Counted from the first letter of the stretch, positions 26,051-35,027 are shown. The stretch is DNA of 64,000 nucleotides from Pantoea sp. RIT-PI-b (GCF_001187905.1 NZ_LGIS01000025.1:1-64000), one strand, 5' to 3'. Program-made: numbers and translations. The notes: generated by a model not told the origin, from the sequence alone.

Positions 26051-27577
26051 TTGGATGATTTTCTTAAGTACCTGACTTTCCCCTACCTCTGGGAAGGTGC
26101 CGTAATTGCCGTGCAGCTGTTGGTTGGTGCGCTGGCGGGCGGCATTTTGATTGGCTTTTTCCTGGCGTTAGCCAGCAGCTCAAAGCACTGGTTTATCCGC
26201 GTGCCGGTGAAAATCTACATCTATACGCTGCGCGGCACGCCGGTGTTGCTGCAGCTGATTCTGCTGTACAACGTGCTGCCGGAATTCGGCCTGCGTTTAA
26301 GCCCGTTCACCAGCGCGCTGGTCGCCCTGATGATCAACGAAACCGCCTTCTGCGCTGAAATTATTCGCGGTGGCATTATGGCGACCGATCGCGATCAGAG
26401 CATGGCGGCGCAGGCGTTCGGTTATTCGCGCAGCAAAGAGATGATCCACGTGGTGATTCCGCAAGCGTTGCGCGCCATTCTGCCCACCATGGGTAATGAA
26501 ACCGTTGGGCTGCTGAAATCCACTTCGCTGGCGTCGGTGGTGGGCGTCAATGAGTTGACGATGCGCGGCCAGGCAATTGTGTCGCAAAACTTCCTGTTTA
26601 TTCCGGTGCTGGTCGCGTCAGGCGGCATCTACCTGATTCTTTCCACCTTGCTGGCGGGCGGCCAATGGTGGCTGGAGAAGTTCTACAACCTGGATGAACG
26701 TGCACGTCGGGCACGCGCACGCCTGGCGAAACTGCCGCCGGAAGCAGACGTGATGCCGATGCAACTACCGAAACGGCGCTGGGATACCCAAACCGCCGCG
26801 CCGGTGCTGGAAGTGGATCAGCTGTGCGTCGAGTATGCCGGCAAAGCGGTGCTGAAATCGCTGTCGTTGACCGTGCGCCGTGGCGAAGTGGTGGTGCTGC
26901 TCGGTCGCTCCGGTTCGGGCAAAAGTACGCTGCTGAAATCCATTCTGGCGCTGACGCCACGCAGCAGCGGCACCATTCAAACCGAAGGCCATTTCATGGG
27001 CAGCGACGAAAAAGGTCGCGCGCTGGCGCAGCGTCATCTGCCGGTGAACCGTGCTAAATCAGGCATCGGCATCGTATTTCAGCATTTCGCGTTATTCGAT
27101 CACCTCACCGCGCTGGAAAACGTGATGAGCATTCTGCTGCGCGTGCAAGGTGCACAGCCGGAAATCGCCCGAGCCAAAGCGATGCGCGCGCTGAAGATGG
27201 TAGGACTCGGTGATTTCGCCGCCTCGCTGCCGCATGAGCTCTCCGGCGGACAAAAACAGCGCGTTGGCATTGCGCGTGCGCTGGCGGCCGAACCGCAAAT
27301 CCTGCTGTTTGATGAGCCAACCTCGGCGCTCGATCCGGAACTGGTGCGCGAAGTGAACCAAACCATGCGCAGCCTGGCGCAAACCGGCATCACCATGATC
27401 ATCAGCACTCACGACATCGCCTTTGCGGCGGGCGTTGCCGATCGCGTGGTGTTTCTGCAAAACGGCGCGCTGATTGAAGAAGGCCCACCAGAAATTCTGC
27501 AAAATCCGCAAACGCCGGCTTTCGCCACCTTCCTTGAACATGAAAATGCCGCGGAGGTGCAGCATGCCAACGCCTGA
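26051..27577 (+). CDS. Fused amino-acid-type ABC permease/ATP-binding protein
   Basis: A 508-residue fusion. Residues 1-220 are a HisM/GlnP-type permease with about five membrane segments and the EAA loop (AAQAFGYSRSKEMIHVVIPQALR). Residues about 255-500 are the ATPase: Walker A GRSGSGKST (285-293), LSGGQ (397-401), Walker B LLFDEP (418-423) and the switch His in ISTHD. It would import the ligand of the upstream binding protein. The start is TTG at 26051, chosen because GAGGAGG lies 8 bases before it; the open frame upstream runs through the hairpin. Such fusions occur in some proteobacteria. Confidence 0.9.
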   Translation: MDDFLKYLTFPYLWEGAVIAVQLLVGALAGGILIGFFLALASSSKHWFIRVPVKIYIYTLRGTPVLLQLILLYNVLPEFGLRLSPFTSALVALMINETAFCAEIIRGGIMATDRDQSMAAQAFGYSRSKEMIHVVIPQALRAILPTMGNETVGLLKSTSLASVVGVNELTMRGQAIVSQNFLFIPVLVASGGIYLILSTLLAGGQWWLEKFYNLDERARRARARLAKLPPEADVMPMQLPKRRWDTQTAAPVLEVDQLCVEYAGKAVLKSLSLTVRRGEVVVLLGRSGSGKSTLLKSILALTPRSSGTIQTEGHFMGSDEKGRALAQRHLPVNRAKSGIGIVFQHFALFDHLTALENVMSILLRVQGAQPEIARAKAMRALKMVGLGDFAASLPHELSGGQKQRVGIARALAAEPQILLFDEPTSALDPELVREVNQTMRSLAQTGITMIISTHDIAFAAGVADRVVFLQNGALIEEGPPEILQNPQTPAFATFLEHENAAEVQHANA

Positions 27578-28616
27578 ACTGCCGTTTGAACTGACCGCGC
27601 GCGAGCGCCTCGGCGATGCATTGTTCCGCTATATGCAAGGCCAGCCTGCCGATGCGCGCGGTAACGAAGCGGATGCCAATCAGCAGGCTTTGCGCCGCTA
27701 TCGTCTGCTGCCGCGCGTGCTGCAAGGCAATGACAGCATCGACACGCAGATTGCGCTGCATGAACAACGCTGGGCCGCACCGATTGGCGTCGGCGCCTTT
27801 GCCGGTGACCGCATTTTCCACCAAGAGGGTGTGCTGCCGATTGCCCGCGCCTGCAAACGCCTGCAGCTGCCGCTGGTGATCTCCGAGGAGACCGTCACGC
27901 CGCTGGAGCAGATTGGCGCGGAGTATCATCGCTGCTGGCTGCAACTGCGTGCAGCAGGCGATGTCGGCCGCATCAAAGCGTTAATCGATCAAGCGGCGCA
28001 GGCCGGATTTCAAAACATCGTGCTTACGGTGCTGGCACCGGTGCATCCGGTGGCCGGATTACAGCCCGGCGGCTTCTCGATTGGCGACGCATTAAAACAG
28101 CGCGGCTGGCACACCATCGGCGGCACGCAGCCGGGCGTTGAGCCACTGCAGGCTTTTCCGGTGTGGCGCTGGCAGGAGATTGACGAGGTGGCGGCGCACT
28201 GTGCCAATCATCACTTGCCGCTGTGGCTGAAAGGCGTTCTGCATCATGACGATGCCGCGCAGGCGGCACAACACGGCGTCAGCGGCCTGATTGCTTCGAA
28301 TATCGGTCTGCGCCAGAGCGCGCGCTGGGCCACACCGGTCGATCAGTTGCCCGATTTGCAGGCGGTAACGCGGCTGCCGCTGTTGCTGGATGGCGGCGTA
28401 CGCTGCGGCAGCGATGCGGTGGTGGCGCGTTGTCTCGGCGCGTCGCTGTCTCTCAGCGTGCGACCGATCATCAGTGCCTTAGTCGCCGGTGGCGAGAGTG
28501 CAGTATTCGAGCTGCTCTCCGGTTGGATCAATGAAATTACCGCCATCAGCCACTGGTGCGGCGTCAGCGACATGGCGGCACTTAACGGCAGTTTTCTCAC
28601 CGAGGTACGCAGCTGA
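27564..28616 (+). CDS. FMN-dependent alpha-hydroxyacid dehydrogenase-like protein lacking canonical catalytic residues
   Basis: A 350-residue TIM barrel of the glycolate oxidase/lactate dehydrogenase family: RYRLLPRVL, PIGVGAFAG, GEGVLPIARA-like, LKG and LLLDGGVRCGSDAVVA are recognisable. Tyr23, Lys223, Arg250 and the FMN phosphate-binding DGGVRCG are kept. However, the family SNHGGRQ is SNIGLRQ (catalytic His replaced by Ile247), TVDTP is TVLAP (Asp replaced by Leu157), and the second active-site Tyr is Arg129. Classical hydride abstraction is therefore unlikely. The start at 27564 (MPTPELPF, after GGAGG) overlaps the transporter gene by 14 bases; an earlier frame start is rejected. Confidence 0.8.
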   Translation: MPTPELPFELTARERLGDALFRYMQGQPADARGNEADANQQALRRYRLLPRVLQGNDSIDTQIALHEQRWAAPIGVGAFAGDRIFHQEGVLPIARACKRLQLPLVISEETVTPLEQIGAEYHRCWLQLRAAGDVGRIKALIDQAAQAGFQNIVLTVLAPVHPVAGLQPGGFSIGDALKQRGWHTIGGTQPGVEPLQAFPVWRWQEIDEVAAHCANHHLPLWLKGVLHHDDAAQAAQHGVSGLIASNIGLRQSARWATPVDQLPDLQAVTRLPLLLDGGVRCGSDAVVARCLGASLSLSVRPIISALVAGGESAVFELLSGWINEITAISHWCGVSDMAALNGSFLTEVRS

Positions 28617-29542
28617 TGCAGACCTTAATTTTCAATCAGGGCGATGCCAGCGAATCACGCATCTATTACTGCGCCCACTATCTGGCGCACAGCCTCGGCC
28701 TGTTTGCCGCGCAGCAGCTGCAGGTGCATTTCACTACCAGCGAATCAGGCGGACACACCGTGCAGGGCGGACAGGTGCCCGCGGTGTTAAGCCGCGCGGC
28801 CGATCTGACGCTCGGCGGTCCGATGGTGGTGATGAAGCATTTCCAGCAGCACGGCGCGGAGCTGCAGTGTTTCTGCGCCTCGGTGGCCGCCAATCCGTGG
28901 TTTCTCGCCGCCGCACAGCCGCAGCCGGATTTTCAGCTCAGCGACCTGCGCGGCAAGCGCGTGCTGGATGTCGGCAATGTCGGCACCGCCACGCTGACCT
29001 TCCGCTGGTTACTGGCGCGCCACGGTTTGCAGGATGAGGTTGAGTTGATCGCGGGCAGCGGCGATCAGGCGCGTGATTTCGCCGCCGTTGCCAACGGTGA
29101 CGCCGATTATGCGCTGCACGCCATGCACATGCTGGCACCCGCCATCGTCGCCGGACAGCTCTGCAGTATCAGCAGCCTTGCCACCTTGTGCGGCCACGTG
29201 CCGTGGAGCGCTTACATTGCGCGCGCCGATGTGTTGCGCGAGAAAGCGCCCGCCTTCGCCGCGTTTTCCCGGGCGATAACCCAGGCGCTGGCGTGGATGG
29301 CTACGCATGATGCCGCCGAACTGGCAGAAAAAGTGCAGGCGTTTTATGCCGATTATCCGCGTGATGCGCTGGAACGCGGCCTCGCCGCCTATCAACAGGC
29401 CCGCGTTTTTGCGCCAGGCAGCATCATTCCGCGCGCTGAGTTTGCGCATTTCAGCCAGCTGTTAGGCGCGATTGGCTGGCTGGATCCTTCACAACCGGTG
29501 CCCTATGCGGCGCTGGTGACGCAGGCAGGAGCAGAGCAATGA
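28616..29542 (+). CDS. NMT1/THI5-like substrate-binding-fold protein without signal peptide
   Basis: A 308-residue protein of the nitrate/sulfonate/taurine binding (NMT1/THI5-like) type: early SGGHTVQGGQVPAVLSRAADLTLGG, the hinge segment LSDLRGKRVLDVGNVGTATLTFRWLLARHGL, and a helical C-terminal end. Unlike transport binding proteins it starts directly with MQTLIFNQGD and has no signal peptide or lipobox, so it should stay in the cytoplasm. It may be an enzyme subunit, a sensor or a ligand carrier rather than part of a transporter. Start and stop overlap both neighbours by 1-4 bases, so it is translated together with them. Confidence 0.75.
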   Translation: MQTLIFNQGDASESRIYYCAHYLAHSLGLFAAQQLQVHFTTSESGGHTVQGGQVPAVLSRAADLTLGGPMVVMKHFQQHGAELQCFCASVAANPWFLAAAQPQPDFQLSDLRGKRVLDVGNVGTATLTFRWLLARHGLQDEVELIAGSGDQARDFAAVANGDADYALHAMHMLAPAIVAGQLCSISSLATLCGHVPWSAYIARADVLREKAPAFAAFSRAITQALAWMATHDAAELAEKVQAFYADYPRDALERGLAAYQQARVFAPGSIIPRAEFAHFSQLLGAIGWLDPSQPVPYAALVTQAGAEQ

Positions 29543-30927
29543 AACAATTAATTATTAACGGCTTGGTGGTGAGCGAACATGCTACCGCCCTCGCCGATCT
29601 GTTAATCGAAGACGGCAAAATCAGCGGGTTATTAACGCCTGGCGCGATGAGGGACGGCGTTGACGCGGTGATCGATGCACGTGGCCTGATCATCGTGCCT
29701 GGCGCCATCGATGTGCATACCCATTTCACCGGTTCGCACGACTTTCCCGAGCAGGAGCTGCGCGAAGGCACGCGCGGCGCGGCGGCGCACGGCGTGACCA
29801 CCATCGTTGAGATGCCGCACTCGCTGCCGCCCGCGACATCTTTGGCCAACTTCAGCGCTAAAAAACGCTGGCTGGCCGACAACTGTTCGGTGGATTACGC
29901 CATGTGGGCCGGCCTCGATGGCCGCAACGTGCACGAACTGGCGGCGCTGGATCAGGCCGGTGCGCTGGCGTTCAAAGCTTTCCTGTGCAGCGGCGCGCCC
30001 GGCGGTGAAGCCACCGACGAGAAAGGTTTGCCGCGTCTCGACGACGATGGTCTGCTGCGCGCTATGCGCGAGCTGGCAACCTTCGACGGTCTGATTGGCG
30101 TGCACGCCGAGAACCACGAGATTCTCATCGGGGCCGGCAACGAACTGCGCCGCGCCGGACGCAAAGATACGCGCGCCCATGCGCAGGCCGGTCCGGAAAT
30201 TGCGGAGATTGAAGCGGTGGGCCGCGTCTTGGCCATCGCCGAAGAGACCGGCGCACGCTGCCATATCGTGCACGTCAGCTCGGCGCGCGCCGCAGAAACC
30301 ATCGTTGCCGCCAAAAGCCGCGTACGCGCCAGCTTCGAAACCTGTCCGCACTATTTACTGCTCGACGAAGATGATTTGGTACGCATCGGCCCCAATGCGC
30401 GCTGCGGCCCGCCGATCCGCCCGCGTCCGGTGGTGGATGCGCTGTGGCAGGTGCTGCTGCGCGGCGACGTCGACATGATCGCCTCCGACCATTGCCCGTA
30501 TACACCCGCGCAAAAACAGGCCGGTGAAGCCAGCATCTGGGAGGCGGGCATGGGCTTGAGCGGCGTGGAAACGCTCAGCCCGATGTTCTTCAGCGCGGCA
30601 CATGGCGATCGCGGCGTAGCGCTCAGCGAGTTCGCGCGTATGACCGCCAGCGGACCGGCCAAAGCCTTCCAGCTGTGGGGTAAGAAAGGGGCGATTGCAC
30701 CCGGGTTTGACGCTGATTTGGTGTTCTACGACGCCAGCCAGAGCTGGACGGTAAAAGGGGCGAATTTCCAGGGACTCGGCAAGTGGAGCGCATTTGAAGG
30801 GATGCGCTGTCAGGGTAAAGTGGTGCGCACCATGATTCGTGGCGTCACGGTATTCGAGGATGACCAGATGCAGGTTGAGCCCGGCTTCGGTCAGTTCGTG
30901 ACCCGACAGGTTGAAACAGGAAAATAA
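29539..30927 (+). CDS. Dihydroorotase/allantoinase-like cyclic amidohydrolase
   Basis: A 462-residue metal-dependent amidohydrolase of the allantoinase/hydantoinase/dihydroorotase group. Predicted metal ligands are His60 and His62 (DVHTHF), the carbamylated Lys146 (LAFKAFLCSG), His189 (GVHAEN) and His245 (HIVHVSS); catalytic Asp317 is in ASDHCPY. It would open a cyclic amide, imide or ureide ring. No purine or pyrimidine genes are nearby, so the substrate is probably a less common cyclic compound taken up by the cluster transporter. It overlaps the previous gene by 4 bases (ATGA). Confidence 0.87.
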   Translation: MKQLIINGLVVSEHATALADLLIEDGKISGLLTPGAMRDGVDAVIDARGLIIVPGAIDVHTHFTGSHDFPEQELREGTRGAAAHGVTTIVEMPHSLPPATSLANFSAKKRWLADNCSVDYAMWAGLDGRNVHELAALDQAGALAFKAFLCSGAPGGEATDEKGLPRLDDDGLLRAMRELATFDGLIGVHAENHEILIGAGNELRRAGRKDTRAHAQAGPEIAEIEAVGRVLAIAEETGARCHIVHVSSARAAETIVAAKSRVRASFETCPHYLLLDEDDLVRIGPNARCGPPIRPRPVVDALWQVLLRGDVDMIASDHCPYTPAQKQAGEASIWEAGMGLSGVETLSPMFFSAAHGDRGVALSEFARMTASGPAKAFQLWGKKGAIAPGFDADLVFYDASQSWTVKGANFQGLGKWSAFEGMRCQGKVVRTMIRGVTVFEDDQMQVEPGFGQFVTRQVETGK

Positions 30928-30928
30928 C

Positions 30929-31690
30929 ATGGCAGGAAAACCGTCTACCGCTAGTCGTAAAAATAGCGCCCCGCTGGCGCAGGAAGCTGCAACCGATAAC
31001 AGCTGGAGTGCGGCGCGTCCGCGCACGCTGGTCGATCACGCCGTGGATGCGATTCTCAGCGCCGCATCGCGCGGCCTGATTTTGCCCGGCGACCGCATCG
31101 CCGAACCGGAACTGGTGGCCAAGCTGGGCATGAGCCGCGTGCCGATTCGTGAAGCGCTGCGCATTCTCGAGAGCCAGGGCATCGTCACCAGCGAGCCGTA
31201 CAAAGGCATCCGCCTGATGGAGATTTCGCATCAGCGGCTGGAGCAGATTATTGATGTGCGCATCCCGCTGGAGACGCTGGCCTGTCGCCGTGCCATTGAG
31301 GCTGGACGCAACGGCGCCGAGCAGCTTAACCAGCTGTATCAGGGCGTGGCGCAGATGCAGGCGATGATGCAAAACGATGACGTTTACGGTTTTGCCTCGG
31401 CCGATACCGATTTCCACCGCACGCTGTGCAGCTTTGCGCACAACCCGGTGCTGAGCAACTTGTGGGAGTCAATTGCCCGTCAGCTGACGGTGATTTTCGG
31501 TCTCTCCACCATGGGCAAATCGATGAGCGACATCATTGAGGAGCACCAACGACTGATCAATGTCTTTGCCGATGGCGACGTCGCCAAAATGACCGACGAG
31601 GTTGAGAACCACATCCGCATTCAGGCGCTGGACGTGGATTACGAAACCCTGATAACACAGCGCCGACAGCACCGTTCCGCTCTCGGCTAA
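30929..31690 (+). CDS. GntR/FadR-subfamily (FCD) transcriptional regulator
   Basis: A 253-residue regulator. A Ser/Ala-rich lead (1-33) precedes the winged helix (HAVDAILSAASRGLILPGDRI, GMSRVPIREALRILESQGIV), then the all-helical FCD ligand domain with the metal/acid-binding Asp-X3-His pattern in DTDFHRTLC and His residues near EEHQRLI and VENHIR. The start at 30929 follows CAGGAAAA; an in-frame TTG at 30911 is rejected. The palindromes ATCGTATACGAT at 23406 and 23564 are likely targets, so it probably responds to the pathway substrate, a carboxylic acid type ligand in most FCD proteins. Confidence 0.9.
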   Translation: MAGKPSTASRKNSAPLAQEAATDNSWSAARPRTLVDHAVDAILSAASRGLILPGDRIAEPELVAKLGMSRVPIREALRILESQGIVTSEPYKGIRLMEISHQRLEQIIDVRIPLETLACRRAIEAGRNGAEQLNQLYQGVAQMQAMMQNDDVYGFASADTDFHRTLCSFAHNPVLSNLWESIARQLTVIFGLSTMGKSMSDIIEEHQRLINVFADGDVAKMTDEVENHIRIQALDVDYETLITQRRQHRSALG

Positions 31691-31722
31691 TTTTGAAGTG
31701 CCTTTACACCAGGGAAAACACC

Positions 31723-32838
31723 ATGAAAATCATTAACGTTGAGGCGTTTTACCTGCGCCTGCCGGTGATTGAGCAGCGTACCGACAGTTCTCAGGATGCT
31801 CTGCTGATCAAAATTACCACCGACGCCGGCATTACCGGCTGGGGCGAAGTGGATGGCAGCCCGTATGTCACTAAAGCCATCATCGAAGCGCCCTATTCGC
31901 ACACCATGGTAACCGGCCTGAAATCGCTGCTGATTGGCGAAAACCCACTGGAAACTGGCCGTTTGTGGAAGAAAATGCACCGCGCCACCATCTACTACGG
32001 ACGCAGCGGCGCGGTGTTGCAGGCGATGGCCGGCATCGACATCGCGTTGTGGGACATCAAAGGTAAAGCGCTCGGTAAGCCGATCGTCGAACTGCTGGGC
32101 GGCGCGCTGCGCGACAAGATGCGCGTTTACTCCTCCAACATGTTCCAGTTCAGCGTGGAAGAGACCGTGGCCCGCGCCCAGCACGCCATTGATACCGGCC
32201 ATAGCGGCGTGAAGTTTGGCTGGGAGCCGTTCGGCACCGACGAAGCACTGGACCTGCGCTATCTCGACGCGCTGCGTAACGCGATGGGCGATAACGTGGA
32301 TCTGATGCTGGATGTCGGTCACGTGTGGGATGCCAAAACCACTATCCGTCGCAGCCAGCGCTACGAGCATCTCAATCTGTTCTGGATCGAGGAGCCGCTG
32401 CATCCGGATAACTACGCCGGTTACGGCCAGGTTTCCGCCGCCTGCCAGCAGCATATCGCCGCCGGTGAGCAAGAGTGTTCCGTCGTCGGTTTCCAGCGCC
32501 TGATTGATGAAGGCGGCATCGATATCGTGCAGATCGATCTGACGCGCACCGGTTTCACCCAGGCGATGGAGATCGCCAGCTACGCGCACAGCCGTGGCCG
32601 CAAAGTGTGTAATCACAATTTCACCACTGACATCAATACCGCCGCCTCGCTGCATTTCCTCTGTGCGATTGAGAATGCGCTGGTGATGGAGTACTGCGTT
32701 GAACCGGGCGAAATCAGCCGCTCGCTGGCGAAAAACCCGGTGCGCATCGCCGATGGCTACGCGTGGCTGCCAAGCGAGCCGGGCCTTGGCGTTGAACCCG
32801 ATGAAGCGGTGATCGAGAAGTTTCTCGTGCGCGATTAA
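31723..32838 (+). CDS. Enolase-superfamily mandelate racemase/muconate lactonizing-type enzyme
   Basis: A 371-residue MR/MLE enzyme. Predicted Mg ligands are Asp197 (LMLDVGHVWD), Glu223 (WIEEPLH) and Glu249 (IAAGEQE). Catalytic base candidates are Lys164 (GVKFGWEP), and the His298 (VCNHNF) with Asp272 (QIDLTR) dyad that marks the MR subgroup. The second Lys of the usual K-x-K is Gly166. Members abstract a proton alpha to a carboxylate and often dehydrate sugar acids. The start at 31723 follows CAGGGAAAAC. It is last in the GntR-associated cluster and is followed by a hairpin repeat. Confidence 0.87.
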   Translation: MKIINVEAFYLRLPVIEQRTDSSQDALLIKITTDAGITGWGEVDGSPYVTKAIIEAPYSHTMVTGLKSLLIGENPLETGRLWKKMHRATIYYGRSGAVLQAMAGIDIALWDIKGKALGKPIVELLGGALRDKMRVYSSNMFQFSVEETVARAQHAIDTGHSGVKFGWEPFGTDEALDLRYLDALRNAMGDNVDLMLDVGHVWDAKTTIRRSQRYEHLNLFWIEEPLHPDNYAGYGQVSAACQQHIAAGEQECSVVGFQRLIDEGGIDIVQIDLTRTGFTQAMEIASYAHSRGRKVCNHNFTTDINTAASLHFLCAIENALVMEYCVEPGEISRSLAKNPVRIADGYAWLPSEPGLGVEPDEAVIEKFLVRD

Positions 32839-32871
32839 AGTCTGTTACCGCATAACACCGATGCACACATC

Positions 32872-32910
32872 GTAGCAGCGCAATTTATTGCGCGATAAAT
32901 CGCGCCGCTA
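32872..32910. repeat. REP-like hairpin, family B copy 2
   Basis: Nearly identical to 6774-6813 (GTAGCAGCGCAATTTATTGC, then CGCGCCGCTA), with flanking GCACA and TGTGC extending the stem. It lies 34 bases past the enolase-superfamily stop and may serve as the cluster's transcript end. Confidence 0.85.
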
Positions 32911-33030
32911 GGGCATGTGCGGTATTTGAATTCTGTACCAAACATCAGAGCGATCTGAATTACATCGCAAAAGGTTGTTGGCGCGCGGCTCACTGGCTAC
33001 CCTTCTTCGCAGTGAATGCAAGAGGACGCC

Positions 33031-34026
33031 ATGCAGCAAAAAATCTACTGGATCGACAACTTACGCGCGGTTGCCTGCCTGATGGTGATCGTCATCCACA
33101 CCACCACCTGGTACATCACCGGACCGATGGCGGTAACCGGCACAACCTGGGATGTGGCGAATCTGCTCAACTCGGCGTCACGTGTCTGCGTTCCGCTGTT
33201 CTTTATGATCTCGGGCTATCTGTTTTTCGGTGAACGTAGCGCGCAGGGGCGACATCTGCTGCGCATCGTGCTGTGCCTGCTGTTTTACAGTGCGGTGGCG
33301 CTGGCATATATCACCTGGCTAACGCCGATTAGCGAAGGGCGTTCGCTGCTTAAGCTGCTGCAAAAACCGGTGTTTTATCACCTGTGGTTCTTCTTCGCCA
33401 TTATCGGCATCTATCTGTTGTCACCGCTGATTCAGGTGAAAAGTGTGGCGCCGCGCTATGTGGCAATGTTGGTGATTGTGCTGGCGGTGCTGGCCAATCC
33501 GAATACCGTGAGTCAGTCGCTGGGGCCGTTCCACTGGCTGCCGGTGAATCTGTATGTCAGCGGCGACAGCATTTACTACCTGCTGTATGCGCTGCTCGGA
33601 CGCGCGATTGGCTGCATGGAAACGGATAAACGTAGCGTGAGCTGGCTGGCGGGATTGGGCTTTATCGCCTGCGTGATAGGCATTGCGCTTGGCACCAAAC
33701 AGATGCTGAAAATCAACGGCGCGTTCAACGATACCTGGTACCTCTACTGCGGCCCGCTGGTGTTTATTGCCGCCATCAGCCTGTTGATATTGTTCAAAAA
33801 CACGCTGAATCAGCGCGCGCTGCCGGGACTCGCCACCATTTCGCGCTATTCGCTGCCAATTTATGGCTTTCACGCGCTGTTTATCCACTTTCTGCGCACC
33901 CATCACTACGACGACATGTCGCGGCCATGGCTCGATTTGCCGTGGGTGATCGGCGTTACATTAATAGGCAGTCTGCTGCTGGCGATGGGGTTAAAACGCG
34001 TGGATAAACGTCATCTGGTGAGCTGA
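33031..34026 (+). CDS. wecH: O-acetyltransferase WecH (YiaH), enterobacterial common antigen
   Basis: A 331-residue integral membrane acyltransferase (type 3 family), the same length as E. coli Wec[45 protein letters not shown] and [16 protein letters not shown] are near-identical. About ten membrane helices are visible, with the conserved His in VIHTTTW. It O-acetylates N-acetylglucosamine residues of enterobacterial common antigen. The start at 33031 follows AGAGGACGCC; the in-frame ATG at 33016 is upstream of this ribosome-binding site. The 3' end overlaps the convergent GlxA-type gene by 16 bases. In E. coli wecH also sits between glyQ and xylB. Confidence 0.95.
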   Translation: MQQKIYWIDNLRAVACLMVIVIHTTTWYITGPMAVTGTTWDVANLLNSASRVCVPLFFMISGYLFFGERSAQGRHLLRIVLCLLFYSAVALAYITWLTPISEGRSLLKLLQKPVFYHLWFFFAIIGIYLLSPLIQVKSVAPRYVAMLVIVLAVLANPNTVSQSLGPFHWLPVNLYVSGDSIYYLLYALLGRAIGCMETDKRSVSWLAGLGFIACVIGIALGTKQMLKINGAFNDTWYLYCGPLVFIAAISLLILFKNTLNQRALPGLATISRYSLPIYGFHALFIHFLRTHHYDDMSRPWLDLPWVIGVTLIGSLLLAMGLKRVDKRHLVS

Positions 34027-34943
34027 TCGTCCCAGCGTTGATGCGCGCGACGCAGCTGGCGCGCCGAGGAGAATCCGGCCGCCAGCGCCGCTTTTTCCGC
34101 CGCTTCGCCCTGCTGCTGACGCTGACGAGCAATCACTAAACGCAGCTGTTCATGATATTCGCGCACGCTAATGCCCAGATGCTGGCGAAACAGCCGCGTA
34201 AGATGACGTTCGCTAACGTGTGCCCGCTCGGCTAACGCGCTAAGCGACCAGTCATGTTCGGGATGAGCAATCATCACATCCTGCGCGCGGTGAATTGCCG
34301 GATGCATATGGTTGCGATAGCGCAGCCACGGCGACAGCTGGGGATCGTCACCAGAACGGCGGAACCACACCACCATTTCACGCGCCACTTTCAGTGCCTG
34401 CGGCGCCCCGCACAGCCGATTGATCAAATGCAGCGCCAAGTCGATGCCGGCGGTAATGCCTGCGCTGGTCCAGATGCCGCTATCTTCGACAAACACGCGG
34501 TTATCTTTCACTAAAGCTGCCGGCGCCGCCGCTTTCAGGCGCGCTAACACGTCGTGGTGCGTGGTGCACTGCACGCCATCCAGCAATCCCGCCTGCGCGC
34601 AGAGCAGTGCGCCGGAACAGATGCACACCAGCGTGATGCGCTGGGCATCAATCGCCGCCTGCTGCTGGCGCAGCCAGTCACGCGCTAATGCTGCCGGTTC
34701 GGTGTCAAAACAGACACGCGAATCGTAGACGCCAGGCACCACCAGCAGGCTGTTGTCGGGCAGCTGCGCGGGCAACGGCGCGATATCGGCGATGGTCATG
34801 CCAGTGGAGCACAGCGCGCTGGGCTGCGGACCGATGTAGTGCAGCGCGAAGTGGCCATCAGCCAGCTGCAGAGTTTCCGCCGGGCCGGTGAGATCCAGCG
34901 CCATCACGCCGGGAAGGACAAGGAAGAAGACGTGTTGTGGCAT
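34011..34943 (-). CDS. GlxA-family AraC-type transcriptional regulator
   Basis: A 310-residue regulator. Residues about 1-170 form a DJ-1/PfpI-like amidotransferase domain ([23 protein letters not shown]; nucleophile-elbow Cys in [26 protein letters not shown]). Residues about 215-310 are the AraC helix-turn-helix ([24 protein letters not shown]). The DJ-1 domain usually senses a ligand rather than catalyses. No divergent target gene is present; the 160-base upstream gap holds only repeats, so its regulon is unknown. It is convergent with wecH. Confidence 0.9.
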   Translation of the reverse strand: MPQHVFFLVLPGVMALDLTGPAETLQLADGHFALHYIGPQPSALCSTGMTIADIAPLPAQLPDNSLLVVPGVYDSRVCFDTEPAALARDWLRQQQAAIDAQRITLVCICSGALLCAQAGLLDGVQCTTHHDVLARLKAAAPAALVKDNRVFVEDSGIWTSAGITAGIDLALHLINRLCGAPQALKVAREMVVWFRRSGDDPQLSPWLRYRNHMHPAIHRAQDVMIAHPEHDWSLSALAERAHVSERHLTRLFRQHLGISVREYHEQLRLVIARQRQQQGEAAEKAALAAGFSSARQLRRAHQRWDDQLTR

Positions 34944-34978
34944 GGTGGGCTCCGTGGGATGGGTGCGTCGTTCGGCCA

Positions 34979-35027
34979 GGGCGGCATGAATGCCGCCCCT
35001 ACAGTAGGATCGCCATTCATGGCGACC
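34979..35027. repeat. Inverted pair of family A REP-like hairpins
   Basis: One copy in reverse orientation (34979-35002, GGGCGGCATGAATGCCGCCC then CTAC) and one forward (35004-35027, GTAGGATCGCCATTCATGGC then GACC) are separated by a single base. This is a BIME-like arrangement in the gap between the GlxA-type gene and xylB. Confidence 0.85.

Noticed and set aside
29539..30927. pyrC/allB assignment for the amidohydrolase
   Set aside because: Neither pyrimidine nor allantoin genes are linked; only the broad family is supported.
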